From the NCBI RefSeq assembly GCF_003584645.1, contig NZ_AP017928.1, positions 584,981-648,980 of the forward strand: a stretch of DNA of 64,000 nucleotides. Direction: 5' to 3'. Origin of the DNA: Methylocaldum marinum. Lineage in GTDB: Bacteria; Pseudomonadota; Gammaproteobacteria; Methylococcales; Methylococcaceae. Both the position numbers and the translations under genes were made by a program. Of the stretch, positions 8,549-16,772 are shown piece by piece; position 1 is the stretch's first letter, and each line of letters opens with the position of its first letter. The notes beneath the pieces were generated by a model. That model did not search any database, was not told the DNA's origin, and saw only the letters and a program-made list of their open reading frames with translations.

Positions 8549-9145
8549 ATGACCGAGAACCAGGCCGCGGTTACTACTATCGTGACTGGCGAACATCGGC
8601 TGATGCCTTGGTCGCATTTTTATCGAGCAGCAGATCCGGTACGCGTGTACGCAGTTAGAGAATCAGGCTTTGCTACCGTTTCGTGCGTCCGTGCCTGCAC
8701 CGCGGCCGGCCTTTCCGGTCGGCAAAAAGGTGCCGCAGCCATCGAATTCGCTCTGGTGTTCCCGCTTTTTTTCATCTTGTTTTACGGCATCGTCGCTTAC
8801 AGTCTGGTCATGACCCTGGATCAATCACTGACCCACGCGGCCGCGGAGGGCGCGCGCGCCGCGGTCGCCGTCGATCCGGCGGCCTTCCCGGGCGACGCCG
8901 AAGCCTATAAGAAGAAGATCGAGGAAACGGCTTGCGCGACCGTATCCGGAGCGCTCGCCTGGCTGTCCAACCCGCCTGAGTGCAAGTCCGAGTTTCAGTC
9001 CGATTCCGCTACGACAACCTTATTGGTTACCCTGAAGTATCCTTATGCCAGCGCTCCCTTGGTGCCGGTCCTCGATTTTCCGCTGTTCGGCAGAATCCCC
9101 GATGTGCCCGACCCGTTCGTCGCACAAGCGACAATCCGGATTTAG
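8549..9145 (+). CDS. tadE: TadE-like pseudopilin
   Basis: Minor pseudopilin of the Tad system. Residues GRQKGAAAIEFALVFPLFFILFYGIVAYS form the TadE signature (Gly, then a conserved Glu before a hydrophobic helix), and AAAEGARAAV follows, typical of TadE. The open frame starts at 8504 and would overlap tadV. I prefer the ATG at 8549, which gives 198 residues, but the pre-motif stretch of about 55 residues is longer than usual and an internal start is possible. The rest is a soluble, presumably periplasmic domain with two cysteines that could form a disulfide. Confidence 0.85.
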   Translation: MTENQAAVTTIVTGEHRLMPWSHFYRAADPVRVYAVRESGFATVSCVRACTAAGLSGRQKGAAAIEFALVFPLFFILFYGIVAYSLVMTLDQSLTHAAAEGARAAVAVDPAAFPGDAEAYKKKIEETACATVSGALAWLSNPPECKSEFQSDSATTTLLVTLKYPYASAPLVPVLDFPLFGRIPDVPDPFVAQATIRI

Positions 9146-9193
9146 ACGCGTTTCATGAATGACGGCAACGACCGATAACAAGAAAGCCCATCG

Positions 9194-10030
9194 ATGAGCA
9201 GTCAGACCCTTAAATTCCTCGCAGTCCTCATGGTTATCGGTTCCGTCGTGCTGGCATTCGTCGCGTTGCGAATCAGCCGGGCGCCGGAAACCCCGTCGAA
9301 GACGGCGAATGCCGAAACGATACCGCAGAAGGACGCCGCTGTCCGGGTCGTGGTGGCGGCCCGTCCCATACAGTCCGGGGAGGAGATACGCGATGCCGAC
9401 CTTGCTCTGGCCGCTTTCGAGGCCGCTCCGCCGAACGCTTTCAAGCGTCCCGAGGAAATCGTCGGCAGACGTCCGGTCGCCGCCATCGGCAGCGGAAATC
9501 CCGTGCTTCAGCGCCATTTCCTGAGCGGCAATCCGTTGATCGAAACGCTGCGCGAAAACGAGCGTGCCATCGCGGTCAAGGTGAACAATCTGATCGGTGT
9601 CGGCGGGTTCCTGCATCCGGGCGACAAGGTGGACGTACTGCTCTATCTGCGCGGCGACCATCAGCAGGCCGCGGAAAGCCAATCGCTTGTCGTGGTGCGC
9701 TCGGTACGCGTCCTGGCTTACGGCGGCGAGCTTGGTGGTCCCGAGGACGCAGGCAAGACTGAAAAGGTCAAGAGCAAGGAGGCCGCTACCGCGGTACTCG
9801 CGGTCAGCGCCGAGGACGCGGTCCGCCTTACCCTGGCGGAGAACGCCGGGGTATTGCGCCTCGCTCTGCGTCCGTCGTCGATCGGCGAGGACGGAACGGA
9901 AGATCGCGCTTCCGTCCGCCTGAGCGAAATCATTGCACCGGGACTTGAAGAACCGGCTCCTCGGAAACCGCAAGGCCCGGTGGTGGAGGTCTACCGGGGC
10001 GGCCAAAAAAGCATGATTCAATTTCAATGA
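9194..10030 (+). CDS. rcpC: Tad pilus assembly protein RcpC/CpaB
   Basis: Periplasmic, membrane-anchored protein of 278 residues that works with the secretin. An N-terminal membrane segment (about residues 8-27) is followed by a SAF-type domain (VVVAARPIQSGEEIRDADL, about 51-70) and the CpaB core GVGGFLHPGDKVDVLLYL (about 136-153). Its stop overlaps the secretin start (ATGA), so the two are translationally coupled, as expected for periplasmic partners. Confidence 0.92.
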   Translation: MSSQTLKFLAVLMVIGSVVLAFVALRISRAPETPSKTANAETIPQKDAAVRVVVAARPIQSGEEIRDADLALAAFEAAPPNAFKRPEEIVGRRPVAAIGSGNPVLQRHFLSGNPLIETLRENERAIAVKVNNLIGVGGFLHPGDKVDVLLYLRGDHQQAAESQSLVVVRSVRVLAYGGELGGPEDAGKTEKVKSKEAATAVLAVSAEDAVRLTLAENAGVLRLALRPSSIGEDGTEDRASVRLSEIIAPGLEEPAPRKPQGPVVEVYRGGQKSMIQFQ

Positions 10031-11376
10031 GATATTCCATCGACAGGCGTATGGCCGGTTCACGAATCTGGCTGGCGCTGTGGCTGGCCTTTGCTTGTGC
10101 ATTCGGCGAGGAGGTGCTCGCCGCGGGCAAGAACGGCAAGCACAAGCATAAGACGACCCGCTACAAGGTTCTTCACATCACCGAAGGCCAGCAAAAGGTC
10201 TTGAGTTTCTTCGAACCGGTGGCTCGGGTCGCGGTAGGCGATTCCGAGGTGGCCGACGTCTCGATGACGACGCCGGATGAATTGCTGGTCAGCGGCAAGA
10301 AGGTGGGTACCACCGACCTGCACGTCTGGCCGGGCGCCAAGAGTCCGCCGCGGCTTTATCGCGTGAGGGTGGACCCGCGCCTGATCGAGGGAGAATTTCA
10401 CAGTCTCGGCGAGCACGCCGCCAAGGTTCAGGCGAACAAGCCCGAGCCCGGCGATGCGACCACGGTCGATGTCGGCGGCACCCAGATTCAGGCCGATATC
10501 AAGGTCGTCGAGGTCAGCAGGACCGGGCTCAAGGAAGCCGGATTCTTCTTCGGCAAGAATTCCGCCAATACCACGCTGGCCGTTTCCCCGCCCGGAACTT
10601 TGTCGGGCGTCGGGTCTTCCGAGTCGGCGGCTGCCGCCGGCAGCCTGCTGTTGGAGAGCGCCGCCGGCTTTTTCCCGTTTATCGAGGCCTTTCAACTGGT
10701 CTTCGGCAATTCCAAGCAAAGCTGGCTCAGCACCATCAGCCTGCTGGAGCGGGGCGGTTATGCCTACACCCTGGCCGAGCCCAGCCTCACCGCCATGAGC
10801 GGTCAGACCGCCACGTTTCTGGCCGGGGGCGAATTTCCGATCCCGGTGGTGCAGGCCGGCGGCGCCTCGAATGCGATCTCGATTTCCTACCGCGAGTTCG
10901 GCGTGCGCCTGATGCTGACGCCGACCATCCTGGAGGCGGACCGCATCGCCATGAAGGTCGCGCCCGAAGTCAGCGAGCTGGATTTCTCCGCCGGCATTCA
11001 GAGTGCCGGGGTGCGCGTTCCGGCCCTGAAAGTGCGCCGCACCGACACCACGATCGAACTGGGCGATGGCGACAGTTTCGCGATCAGCGGCCTGATCAGC
11101 CAGGCCACGATCGCCAACGAAGACAAGCTGCCGTTCCTCGGAGACGTGCCGGTTTTGGGCGCATTCTTCCGCTCCAAGCGTTTCGACAAGAGCGACAAGG
11201 AACTGCTCATGATCGTCACGCCCCACATCGTCCATCCCCTCGAACGGGGCGCCGAGCTTCCGCCTCTGCCCGGCGAGGCGTATCGCCGAACCGACCCGGA
11301 CTACGCAGACTTCCTCTTTTATAAACAGGAACCCGCGGCGCGCCCGCGCGGAGCGATGGAAGGCTTTTCCCGATGA
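10027..11376 (+). CDS. rcpA: Tad pilus secretin RcpA/CpaC
   Basis: Outer-membrane channel through which the Flp pilus exits; 449 residues with a signal peptide (MAGSRIWLALWLAFACAFGEEVLAA region). The N-terminal BON/T2SS-like domain contains VARVAVGDSEVADV and DELLVSGKKVGTTDLHVW. The secretin domain follows with AEPSLTAMSGQTATFLAGGEFPIPV, YREFGVRLMLTPTI and LPFLGDVPVLGAFFRS, all family hallmarks. It overlaps the genes on both sides by four bases, a tightly coupled operon core. Confidence 0.95.
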   Translation: MRYSIDRRMAGSRIWLALWLAFACAFGEEVLAAGKNGKHKHKTTRYKVLHITEGQQKVLSFFEPVARVAVGDSEVADVSMTTPDELLVSGKKVGTTDLHVWPGAKSPPRLYRVRVDPRLIEGEFHSLGEHAAKVQANKPEPGDATTVDVGGTQIQADIKVVEVSRTGLKEAGFFFGKNSANTTLAVSPPGTLSGVGSSESAAAAGSLLLESAAGFFPFIEAFQLVFGNSKQSWLSTISLLERGGYAYTLAEPSLTAMSGQTATFLAGGEFPIPVVQAGGASNAISISYREFGVRLMLTPTILEADRIAMKVAPEVSELDFSAGIQSAGVRVPALKVRRTDTTIELGDGDSFAISGLISQATIANEDKLPFLGDVPVLGAFFRSKRFDKSDKELLMIVTPHIVHPLERGAELPPLPGEAYRRTDPDYADFLFYKQEPAARPRGAMEGFSR

Positions 11377-12584
11377 AAAGCGGCAAGGACGAGAGCCCTC
11401 ACTTTCTCCTGGTTACCGAAAGCGAGGCGGCGACCCGGCGCTTGAAAGATGTCATCGATCAGCAGGGGGAGTTGTTCGTTTCCGAACCCGATCCGCTGGA
11501 ACGCGTGCTCCAGATCATCGATTCGGTGGCCTGCGTGCTTGCCATCGTGCACGTCACCCAGGAAAGTCGTTCGCGCCAAATGATGCTGATCGAGGCGCTG
11601 CGTTCCGCCAAGCCCTTGCTGCCGGTATTGGTATTCGCGGACGAGCTCGATTCGGATCTGGTATTGGCGGCCCTGCGCGCCGGGGCTTGCGACGTGATCG
11701 CGCGAGACTCCTCGAAAAGCGAAATGCGGGAACGCCTGCAATACGCCATGGAGCGGCATGCGCCGCAGGCCGGCGGCATGCAAAAACGCAGCCGCGGCAA
11801 AATCATCGCGGTGGTCAGTGCCCGCCCCGACGCCGATTGCGCCATATTCGCCCTGCACCTGGCGCTGGTCCTGCATCGCATGGAATCAGGCGAAAAATCC
11901 CTGCTGCTCGATTTGGGCATGCCCGTCGCGGATTCCCTGCTGTTTCTCGGCCTGCGTTCGTCTTATACCTTCGTCGACGCGGTGCGCAGTACCCGGCGCT
12001 TCGACGAAATCCTGATCGACACCGCGTTCGTCAAACATGCCAGCGGCCTGGCCCTGCTGGCGATGCCGGAGGACGACGCCGGCGCACCCGAGATCACCAC
12101 CAATGATGTCGTGGTCCTGCTCAATATCTTGCGTACCTATCACCGGCATATCGTGATAAACCTGGGCGGGACGCCGCGCTCGGAGTTTCTCGCCCTAATG
12201 ATCTCGCATGCGGATGAAGTGTTCCTGCTGTGCGAGCAGACGGTGCCCAGCTGCCGCAGCAATAAACACCTGATGGAGTTTTTCGAAAAACATCGTCTCA
12301 ATGAGCGAATCTGTCTCCTGGTCGACCGCTACCTGGAGAAACAGGACCCATCCGCAGCGGAAATCGCCCGGCGGCTGGGCATTCCGCTCAAAGCTACCTT
12401 GCCGTCCAGCGGCATCGCGCGGCTTGCGATGAAGAACAGCGGCAGGACTTTGTTCGAGATCGCCCCCAAGGACAAGTACACCCTGGCCATAGAAAATCTG
12501 GCCTCGTCCCTGGTTCAGGATAAGGCGCCGGTGGAACGCCGCCGCCGGTTCGGATTTTTGAACGGACTTTTTCAAGGTAAATGA
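11373..12584 (+). CDS. tadZ: TadZ/CpaE-like localisation factor with degenerate P-loop
   Basis: A 403-residue protein with a receiver-like N-terminal domain (about 10-130) and a MinD/ParA-like C-terminal domain (about 145-390) that localises Tad machinery. The receiver-like part has DELDSD but lacks a clear phosphoacceptor context. Where active homologues carry a deviant Walker A (GGxGxS/T), this protein reads VVSARPDADCAIFALHLALVL, without the Lys/Gly/Thr needed for nucleotide binding. LLLDLGMP still resembles the ParA Walker B region. Loss of ATP binding is inferred. It overlaps rcpA by four bases and precedes tadA. Confidence 0.88.
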   Translation: MKSGKDESPHFLLVTESEAATRRLKDVIDQQGELFVSEPDPLERVLQIIDSVACVLAIVHVTQESRSRQMMLIEALRSAKPLLPVLVFADELDSDLVLAALRAGACDVIARDSSKSEMRERLQYAMERHAPQAGGMQKRSRGKIIAVVSARPDADCAIFALHLALVLHRMESGEKSLLLDLGMPVADSLLFLGLRSSYTFVDAVRSTRRFDEILIDTAFVKHASGLALLAMPEDDAGAPEITTNDVVVLLNILRTYHRHIVINLGGTPRSEFLALMISHADEVFLLCEQTVPSCRSNKHLMEFFEKHRLNERICLLVDRYLEKQDPSAAEIARRLGIPLKATLPSSGIARLAMKNSGRTLFEIAPKDKYTLAIENLASSLVQDKAPVERRRRFGFLNGLFQGK

Positions 12585-12599
12585 TCGGAGTAGGCTTGC

Positions 12600-13850
12600 A
12601 TGAGACTCAAAAGCGATCCTGTCTTCAATCTCTCGGAAGAACTCCAGGACCTCAAGGGAAAGCTGCACCGGCATCTGTTGGACCAGGCCGATTCCCTGCC
12701 GGCCAACGGGGAGGACGAGCGGCTCAACCGCTTCGTATGGGAGAAAGTGACCCAGTATATCCGCACCTCGCACATTGCCATCAATCAGCGCGAGATCGAG
12801 CGCCTGGTCAAGGATCTCATCGACGAATTGACCGGTTTCGGTCCCATCGATGCACTGCTGCGCGACGATAAGATCAGCGACATACTGGTCAACGGTCCTT
12901 TTCACATTTATATCGAGCGCAATGGCCGGCTCGAGAAATCCGATCTGCGCTTCATCGACAACGCCCACTTGCTCCGGGTGATTCGGCGGATTCTGGCGCC
13001 CCTGGGACGGCGGGTGGACGAATCCAGCCCGATGGTGGACGCCCGGCTGCCGAACGGAAGCCGGGTCAACGCCGTGATTCCTCCGCTGGCGATCGACGGC
13101 GCCTGCCTATCAATCCGCAAATTCCGCAAGGAACCCCTGACCGCCGCCGATCTTCTCGCCTACGGAACCTGGGATGACGACACCCTGGCGCTGCTGCGCC
13201 AGGCGGTACATGCGCGCTGCAACATGCTGGTGGCCGGATCCACCGGCGCCGGGAAAACGACTTTGCTCAACGTGCTCAGCAGTTTCATCGGTCCCGACGA
13301 GCGCCTGATCACCATAGAGGACGCTGCCGAGCTCAACTTACGCCACCCTCATGTGGTGCGCCTCGAAACCCGCCCGGCGGGCATCGAGGGCGGCTGCGAA
13401 GTCGCTGCGCGCGATCTGGTCCGCAATGCCCTGCGCATGCGTCCGGACCGCATCATTCTGGGCGAAATCCGCGGCGGCGAAGTGCTCGACATGTTACAGG
13501 CGATGAACACCGGACATGATGGTTCGATGGCGACCCTGCACGCCAACAGTCCGCGCGACGCCTTGAGCCGGCTGGAGCTTCTGGCGGGATTCGCGGGCTA
13601 TAACGGCAGCGAAAATACCCTGCGCCAGCAGATCGCAAGCTCTCTGGACCTCATCGTCCACATCGGTCGTCTGCGTGACGGTCAGCGCCGCGTACTCACC
13701 GTGGAAGAAGTCGTGGACGTTGCCGAAGGCCATTACGTCACCCAGAGCCTTTACCGCCACGAACCGCTTTCCAGGCTCAGACCCAAGTCCGCCAAGCTGG
13801 CGCAATGCTCGGTCGACCCGATTCTGCCGCTGCGCGGTTATGCCCGATAA
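12600..13850 (+). CDS. tadA: Tad secretion ATPase TadA/CpaF
   Basis: Cytoplasmic hexameric ATPase of the VirB11/PulE superfamily that powers Flp pilus assembly; 416 residues. Walker A is GSTGAGKTT (about 215-223); ITIEDAAEL is the Asp box; [14 protein letters not shown] is Walker B; and MATLHANSP is the His box. The N-terminal TadA domain contains [18 protein letters not shown]. All catalytic motifs are intact. The last 11 bases overlap the tadB start. Confidence 0.96.
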   Translation: MRLKSDPVFNLSEELQDLKGKLHRHLLDQADSLPANGEDERLNRFVWEKVTQYIRTSHIAINQREIERLVKDLIDELTGFGPIDALLRDDKISDILVNGPFHIYIERNGRLEKSDLRFIDNAHLLRVIRRILAPLGRRVDESSPMVDARLPNGSRVNAVIPPLAIDGACLSIRKFRKEPLTAADLLAYGTWDDDTLALLRQAVHARCNMLVAGSTGAGKTTLLNVLSSFIGPDERLITIEDAAELNLRHPHVVRLETRPAGIEGGCEVAARDLVRNALRMRPDRIILGEIRGGEVLDMLQAMNTGHDGSMATLHANSPRDALSRLELLAGFAGYNGSENTLRQQIASSLDLIVHIGRLRDGQRRVLTVEEVVDVAEGHYVTQSLYRHEPLSRLRPKSAKLAQCSVDPILPLRGYAR

Positions 13851-14745
13851 GCTCCTTTACACGGTCCTGGCGTGTGCCGCGATGCTGGTCTTGGCAGTCC
13901 TGCTGTTCGTCCTCGGCCGGCGGCAGGCGGAACGGGAAGACGTCATCCGCCGGCTCGACGAGGAAATGCACCCTCGCCCGGAGTCCGCGCAGAAGCGTTA
14001 TCCATTCGGGCTGCGCTGGATTTTTCACAGCTTGCAGCGCGCCGGAATCGCGAATCAGCCCAGACATCTGGTGTGGGCGCTGGTGATTTCCGGCGTGGTC
14101 GGCAGCGTCGCCGTCTTGCTCAAGGGCGCCCTGGGCCTGTTCGCCGCTTTGATTGTGCTGGCTGTCGGCTTCTATCTTCTCATTGCTTGGCGTATCGCCC
14201 GCATCGGCAGGACATTGCGGCAGCAATTGCCGGCATTCATCGACCAAATCATCCGCACGCTCAGTATCGGCCGCAGTTTCGACAACGCTTTGCTGCAGGC
14301 GATAGAAGCCAGTCCGGCGCCCTTGAGCGACGCTTTGAAAAGCGTGGTGACGGAAACCTCGCTGGGCGGCGATCTGGCCGAGTCGCTGGAAGAAACGGCG
14401 AAAATCTACCAGATCAAGGAATTGCATCTGCTTACCCTGGCGCTGCGCATCAATCAGCGCTACGGGGGCAGCATCAAGACGATGCTGGAAAATATCATCA
14501 CGCTGATTCGTCAGCAGGAGCAGGCGGAACGGGAGTTGCGCGCCCTGACCGGAGAGACGCGGCTCAGCGCCTGGGTTCTGGGGACCATGCCCCTGGGCAT
14601 GGCCGGCTACATGATGATCGTCAATCCGACCTATCTGGGCTTCCTGCTGCAGGACCCGAACGGCCCGGCCATCGTGTACACGGCGCTGGGGCTACAGGCC
14701 GCCGGAGGCCTGATTCTGTGGCGCATGATGCGGGGCATTCGATGA
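13840..14745 (+). CDS. tadB: Tad inner-membrane platform protein TadB
   Basis: One of the two GspF-like membrane proteins on which TadA acts; 301 residues. The start at 13840 ([12 protein letters not shown]) is preferred over longer frames because it begins with a membrane helix and lies at the end of tadA. The T2SSF core runs from LRQQLPAFIDQIIRTLSIGRSF to GETRLSAWVLGTMPLGMAGYMM, with hydrophobic segments at about 5-25, 80-120 and 240-300. The stop overlaps the tadC start by four bases. Confidence 0.93.
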   Translation: MPDKLLYTVLACAAMLVLAVLLFVLGRRQAEREDVIRRLDEEMHPRPESAQKRYPFGLRWIFHSLQRAGIANQPRHLVWALVISGVVGSVAVLLKGALGLFAALIVLAVGFYLLIAWRIARIGRTLRQQLPAFIDQIIRTLSIGRSFDNALLQAIEASPAPLSDALKSVVTETSLGGDLAESLEETAKIYQIKELHLLTLALRINQRYGGSIKTMLENIITLIRQQEQAERELRALTGETRLSAWVLGTMPLGMAGYMMIVNPTYLGFLLQDPNGPAIVYTALGLQAAGGLILWRMMRGIR

Positions 14746-15677
14746 TCGGGGCGGACGATTCCCATTTATGGCTGCTGCTGGCCGGACTTGCCGCCCTGGG
14801 GTTCGGTGCGGCGATCTGGCTGCTGCTTGAGGGACGGGATCGGGTTCATTCCGGCGAAATCAGGCAGCGATTCGCCCAGGCCTTCGGCGACGACACGGCA
14901 GCCATGGCCCCCAGGGACGGCGAGGGCTGGCTGGAGAATCTCGGGCAACGGGTCCTGGCGCGAAAAAAGAACGCGGACAGCGAAGAGGTCAAGCTCCTGC
15001 TGGCCAGGGCCGGATGGAAGCGGCGGACCGACCTGGCCGTCTTTTACGCGCTGCAGACCTTATTGCCGGTCCTGGCGGGAATCGTCGCCAGCTATACTTT
15101 TTGGGTGGACGGCGCCGGATCGAGCGGCTGGGCGAATATTTTTCTCGCCTGCGGCACGGCCTGGCTGCTGCCCAAGCGCATCGTCGCCTATCTGGCGAGA
15201 GCGCGGCAAAAACGCGTGGCCGAACAAACCCTGGTCATGGTGCATCTGTTGCGCGTGCTTCTGAGCACCGGACTGAGCGTGGAACAGTCGCTGCGCTCGC
15301 TGGTGGTCGACACCCTCGCGCTCCTGCCCGATCTGGCCGTCGAGCTGCGCACGCTATTGCAGCGGATCGACATCGGCGAGGATATCGGCTTGGCCATGCG
15401 CGACATGGCCAATGGCATGGATATTCCGGAATTGACCGATCTTTCGATGATATTGGAGCAGACCTGGCGCATGGGCGGAAACGTCACGAAATCCTTGAGC
15501 GATTTGTCGACCCTGATCGACGAACGCAGGCACACCGGCTTGAAAGAAAAGGTATCCAAGCTTTCCGGCCAGATGACGATCGTCATGATGGTCTTTTTGT
15601 TTCCGGCGCTGCTGGTGTTTCTGGCGGCTCCGGGTTTCCTCGCCATTGCCAGGAGCATGAAGCATGCGCTGGGTTAG
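14742..15677 (+). CDS. tadC: Tad inner-membrane platform protein TadC
   Basis: Second GspF-like platform protein, 311 residues from the ATG at 14742, which overlaps the tadB stop (ATGA). It has an N-terminal membrane helix, then two more near 100-140, and the T2SSF region VHLLRVLLSTGLSVEQSLRSLV to LKEKVSKLSGQMTIVMMVFLFPALLVFLAAPGF. A much longer in-frame extension back to 13872 lies entirely inside tadB in another frame and is not real. The last 14 bases overlap tadD. Confidence 0.93.
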   Translation: MIGADDSHLWLLLAGLAALGFGAAIWLLLEGRDRVHSGEIRQRFAQAFGDDTAAMAPRDGEGWLENLGQRVLARKKNADSEEVKLLLARAGWKRRTDLAVFYALQTLLPVLAGIVASYTFWVDGAGSSGWANIFLACGTAWLLPKRIVAYLARARQKRVAEQTLVMVHLLRVLLSTGLSVEQSLRSLVVDTLALLPDLAVELRTLLQRIDIGEDIGLAMRDMANGMDIPELTDLSMILEQTWRMGGNVTKSLSDLSTLIDERRHTGLKEKVSKLSGQMTIVMMVFLFPALLVFLAAPGFLAIARSMKHALG

Positions 15678-16443
15678 AACGCCGGGACTGGCTGCCGGCG
15701 CGGTCTTGATCGCCGGCTGCAACCTGTTGCCGCGGGTCTCGGCCCCGGACAATTTCGGCGGATTTGCGCCCGCCGCGGCCGAGGCTGCGCGCGGAGAAGC
15801 GCCGTTTACGCCGCCCACGGCCTGCGGCGGAAACTTGTCCCCGGAACAGCGCATGTACCTGGAACTGGTACAGGAAATGGTGAAGCAGGGCCAGAATTAC
15901 GCGGCCCTGGCCCATCTCGACCAACTCGAAAAGAAAGCGTCGCCGGCGCCGCAAAATGTCTATCTTCGCGCCGAGGCGCTGCGCGGCATCGGGCAGCCGG
16001 AACCGGCCGGAAAGCTGTACCGTTCGTTGCTGGACGGATGCATGGCGGGCCACAGTCTGCACGGACTCGGGCTGCTGGCGGCCGATGCCGGACACTGGGC
16101 GGAGGCCCACGACTATCTTCTCCGGGCCAGCCGCGAGAGACCCGCCAGCGCCGACGTGCACAACGATTTGGGCATGGTATTGCTCCTGACCGGCCGGCGG
16201 AATGATGCCCGGAGGGAATTTCTCACCGCCGCGGAGCTGGATAGGAAAAACCCCCTGCCGGTGGAAAATCTGATCGTGCTGCTGCTGCTGGAAGGCGATC
16301 CGCGCGAGGCGAAACGCCTGGCGGAGCACCGGAAGCTCACGGACAAGGATGTGGAGCGGCTGGGCGAACGCGCCCGGCGCCTGGCGGAACGAACCAACAC
16401 CGGGGGAGCCGCCGCGTCCCTTTCATCATCCCCGCTGGAGTAG
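15664..16443 (+). CDS. tadD: TadD lipoprotein with TPR repeats
   Basis: Lipoprotein pilotin-like component of 259 residues. A lipobox is visible at the N-terminus (VLIAGC, Cys about residue 19). TPR-type helices follow: YAALAHLDQLEKK, EPAGKLYRSLLDG, WAEAHDYLLRASRERPASADVHNDLGMVLLLTGRRNDARREFLTAAELD, and NLIVLLLLEGDPREAKRL. It likely assists secretin placement in the outer membrane, by analogy with TadD. It overlaps tadC and is followed after five bases by a DUF3613 gene. Confidence 0.9.
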   Translation: MRWVRTPGLAAGAVLIAGCNLLPRVSAPDNFGGFAPAAAEAARGEAPFTPPTACGGNLSPEQRMYLELVQEMVKQGQNYAALAHLDQLEKKASPAPQNVYLRAEALRGIGQPEPAGKLYRSLLDGCMAGHSLHGLGLLAADAGHWAEAHDYLLRASRERPASADVHNDLGMVLLLTGRRNDARREFLTAAELDRKNPLPVENLIVLLLLEGDPREAKRLAEHRKLTDKDVERLGERARRLAERTNTGGAAASLSSSPLE

Positions 16444-16448
16444 AAACC

Positions 16449-16766
16449 ATGCGCTGCATTCTTTTCGCATTCCCGGTCCTGGCCGCACTTCGCGCCACAT
16501 CGGCAGTGGCGGATTCCGCTCCGGTCGAAATCTACCCGCTGGAAACGCCCTCTGCCGAGCCGTCCGCGGCCCGGACCATCGCCGCCGAAACCGAAACCGG
16601 CCTCTGGTTGGGACTGCAAAGCTCCGGAACCATCGCCGGCCGCCGCTACATCCTGCCGGGCAAGGAAGCCACTCAAATCTACCAGCGCTATCTCAAGAGT
16701 TTCGAACATCCCATTCCGGAGCAGTTCAACTTCAAGCGCAGCACGAGCTCGCGCTCCAGCCGCTGA
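16449..16766 (+). CDS. DUF3613 family small exported protein
   Basis: A 105-residue protein with a signal peptide (MRCILFAFPVLAALRATSAVA). The mature part has the core I recall from DUF3613: TGLWLGLQSSGT, then YILPGKEATQIYQRYLKSFEHPIPEQF. Family members are typically encoded inside tad loci and are otherwise uncharacterised. It lies between tadD and the TadG-like gene with gaps of only five or six bases, so it is surely in the operon. The Ser/Arg-rich last ten residues look unstructured. Confidence 0.8.
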   Translation: MRCILFAFPVLAALRATSAVADSAPVEIYPLETPSAEPSAARTIAAETETGLWLGLQSSGTIAGRRYILPGKEATQIYQRYLKSFEHPIPEQFNFKRSTSSRSSR

Positions 16767-16772
16767 ATCGAC

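Noticed and set aside
9020..10102. 360-codon ORF antisense to rcpC
   Set aside because: Shadow; would overlap rcpC and rcpA completely.
13872..15677. 601-codon plus-strand ORF
   Set aside because: Its first half is the tadB gene read in another frame; only the part from 14742 on is real (tadC).
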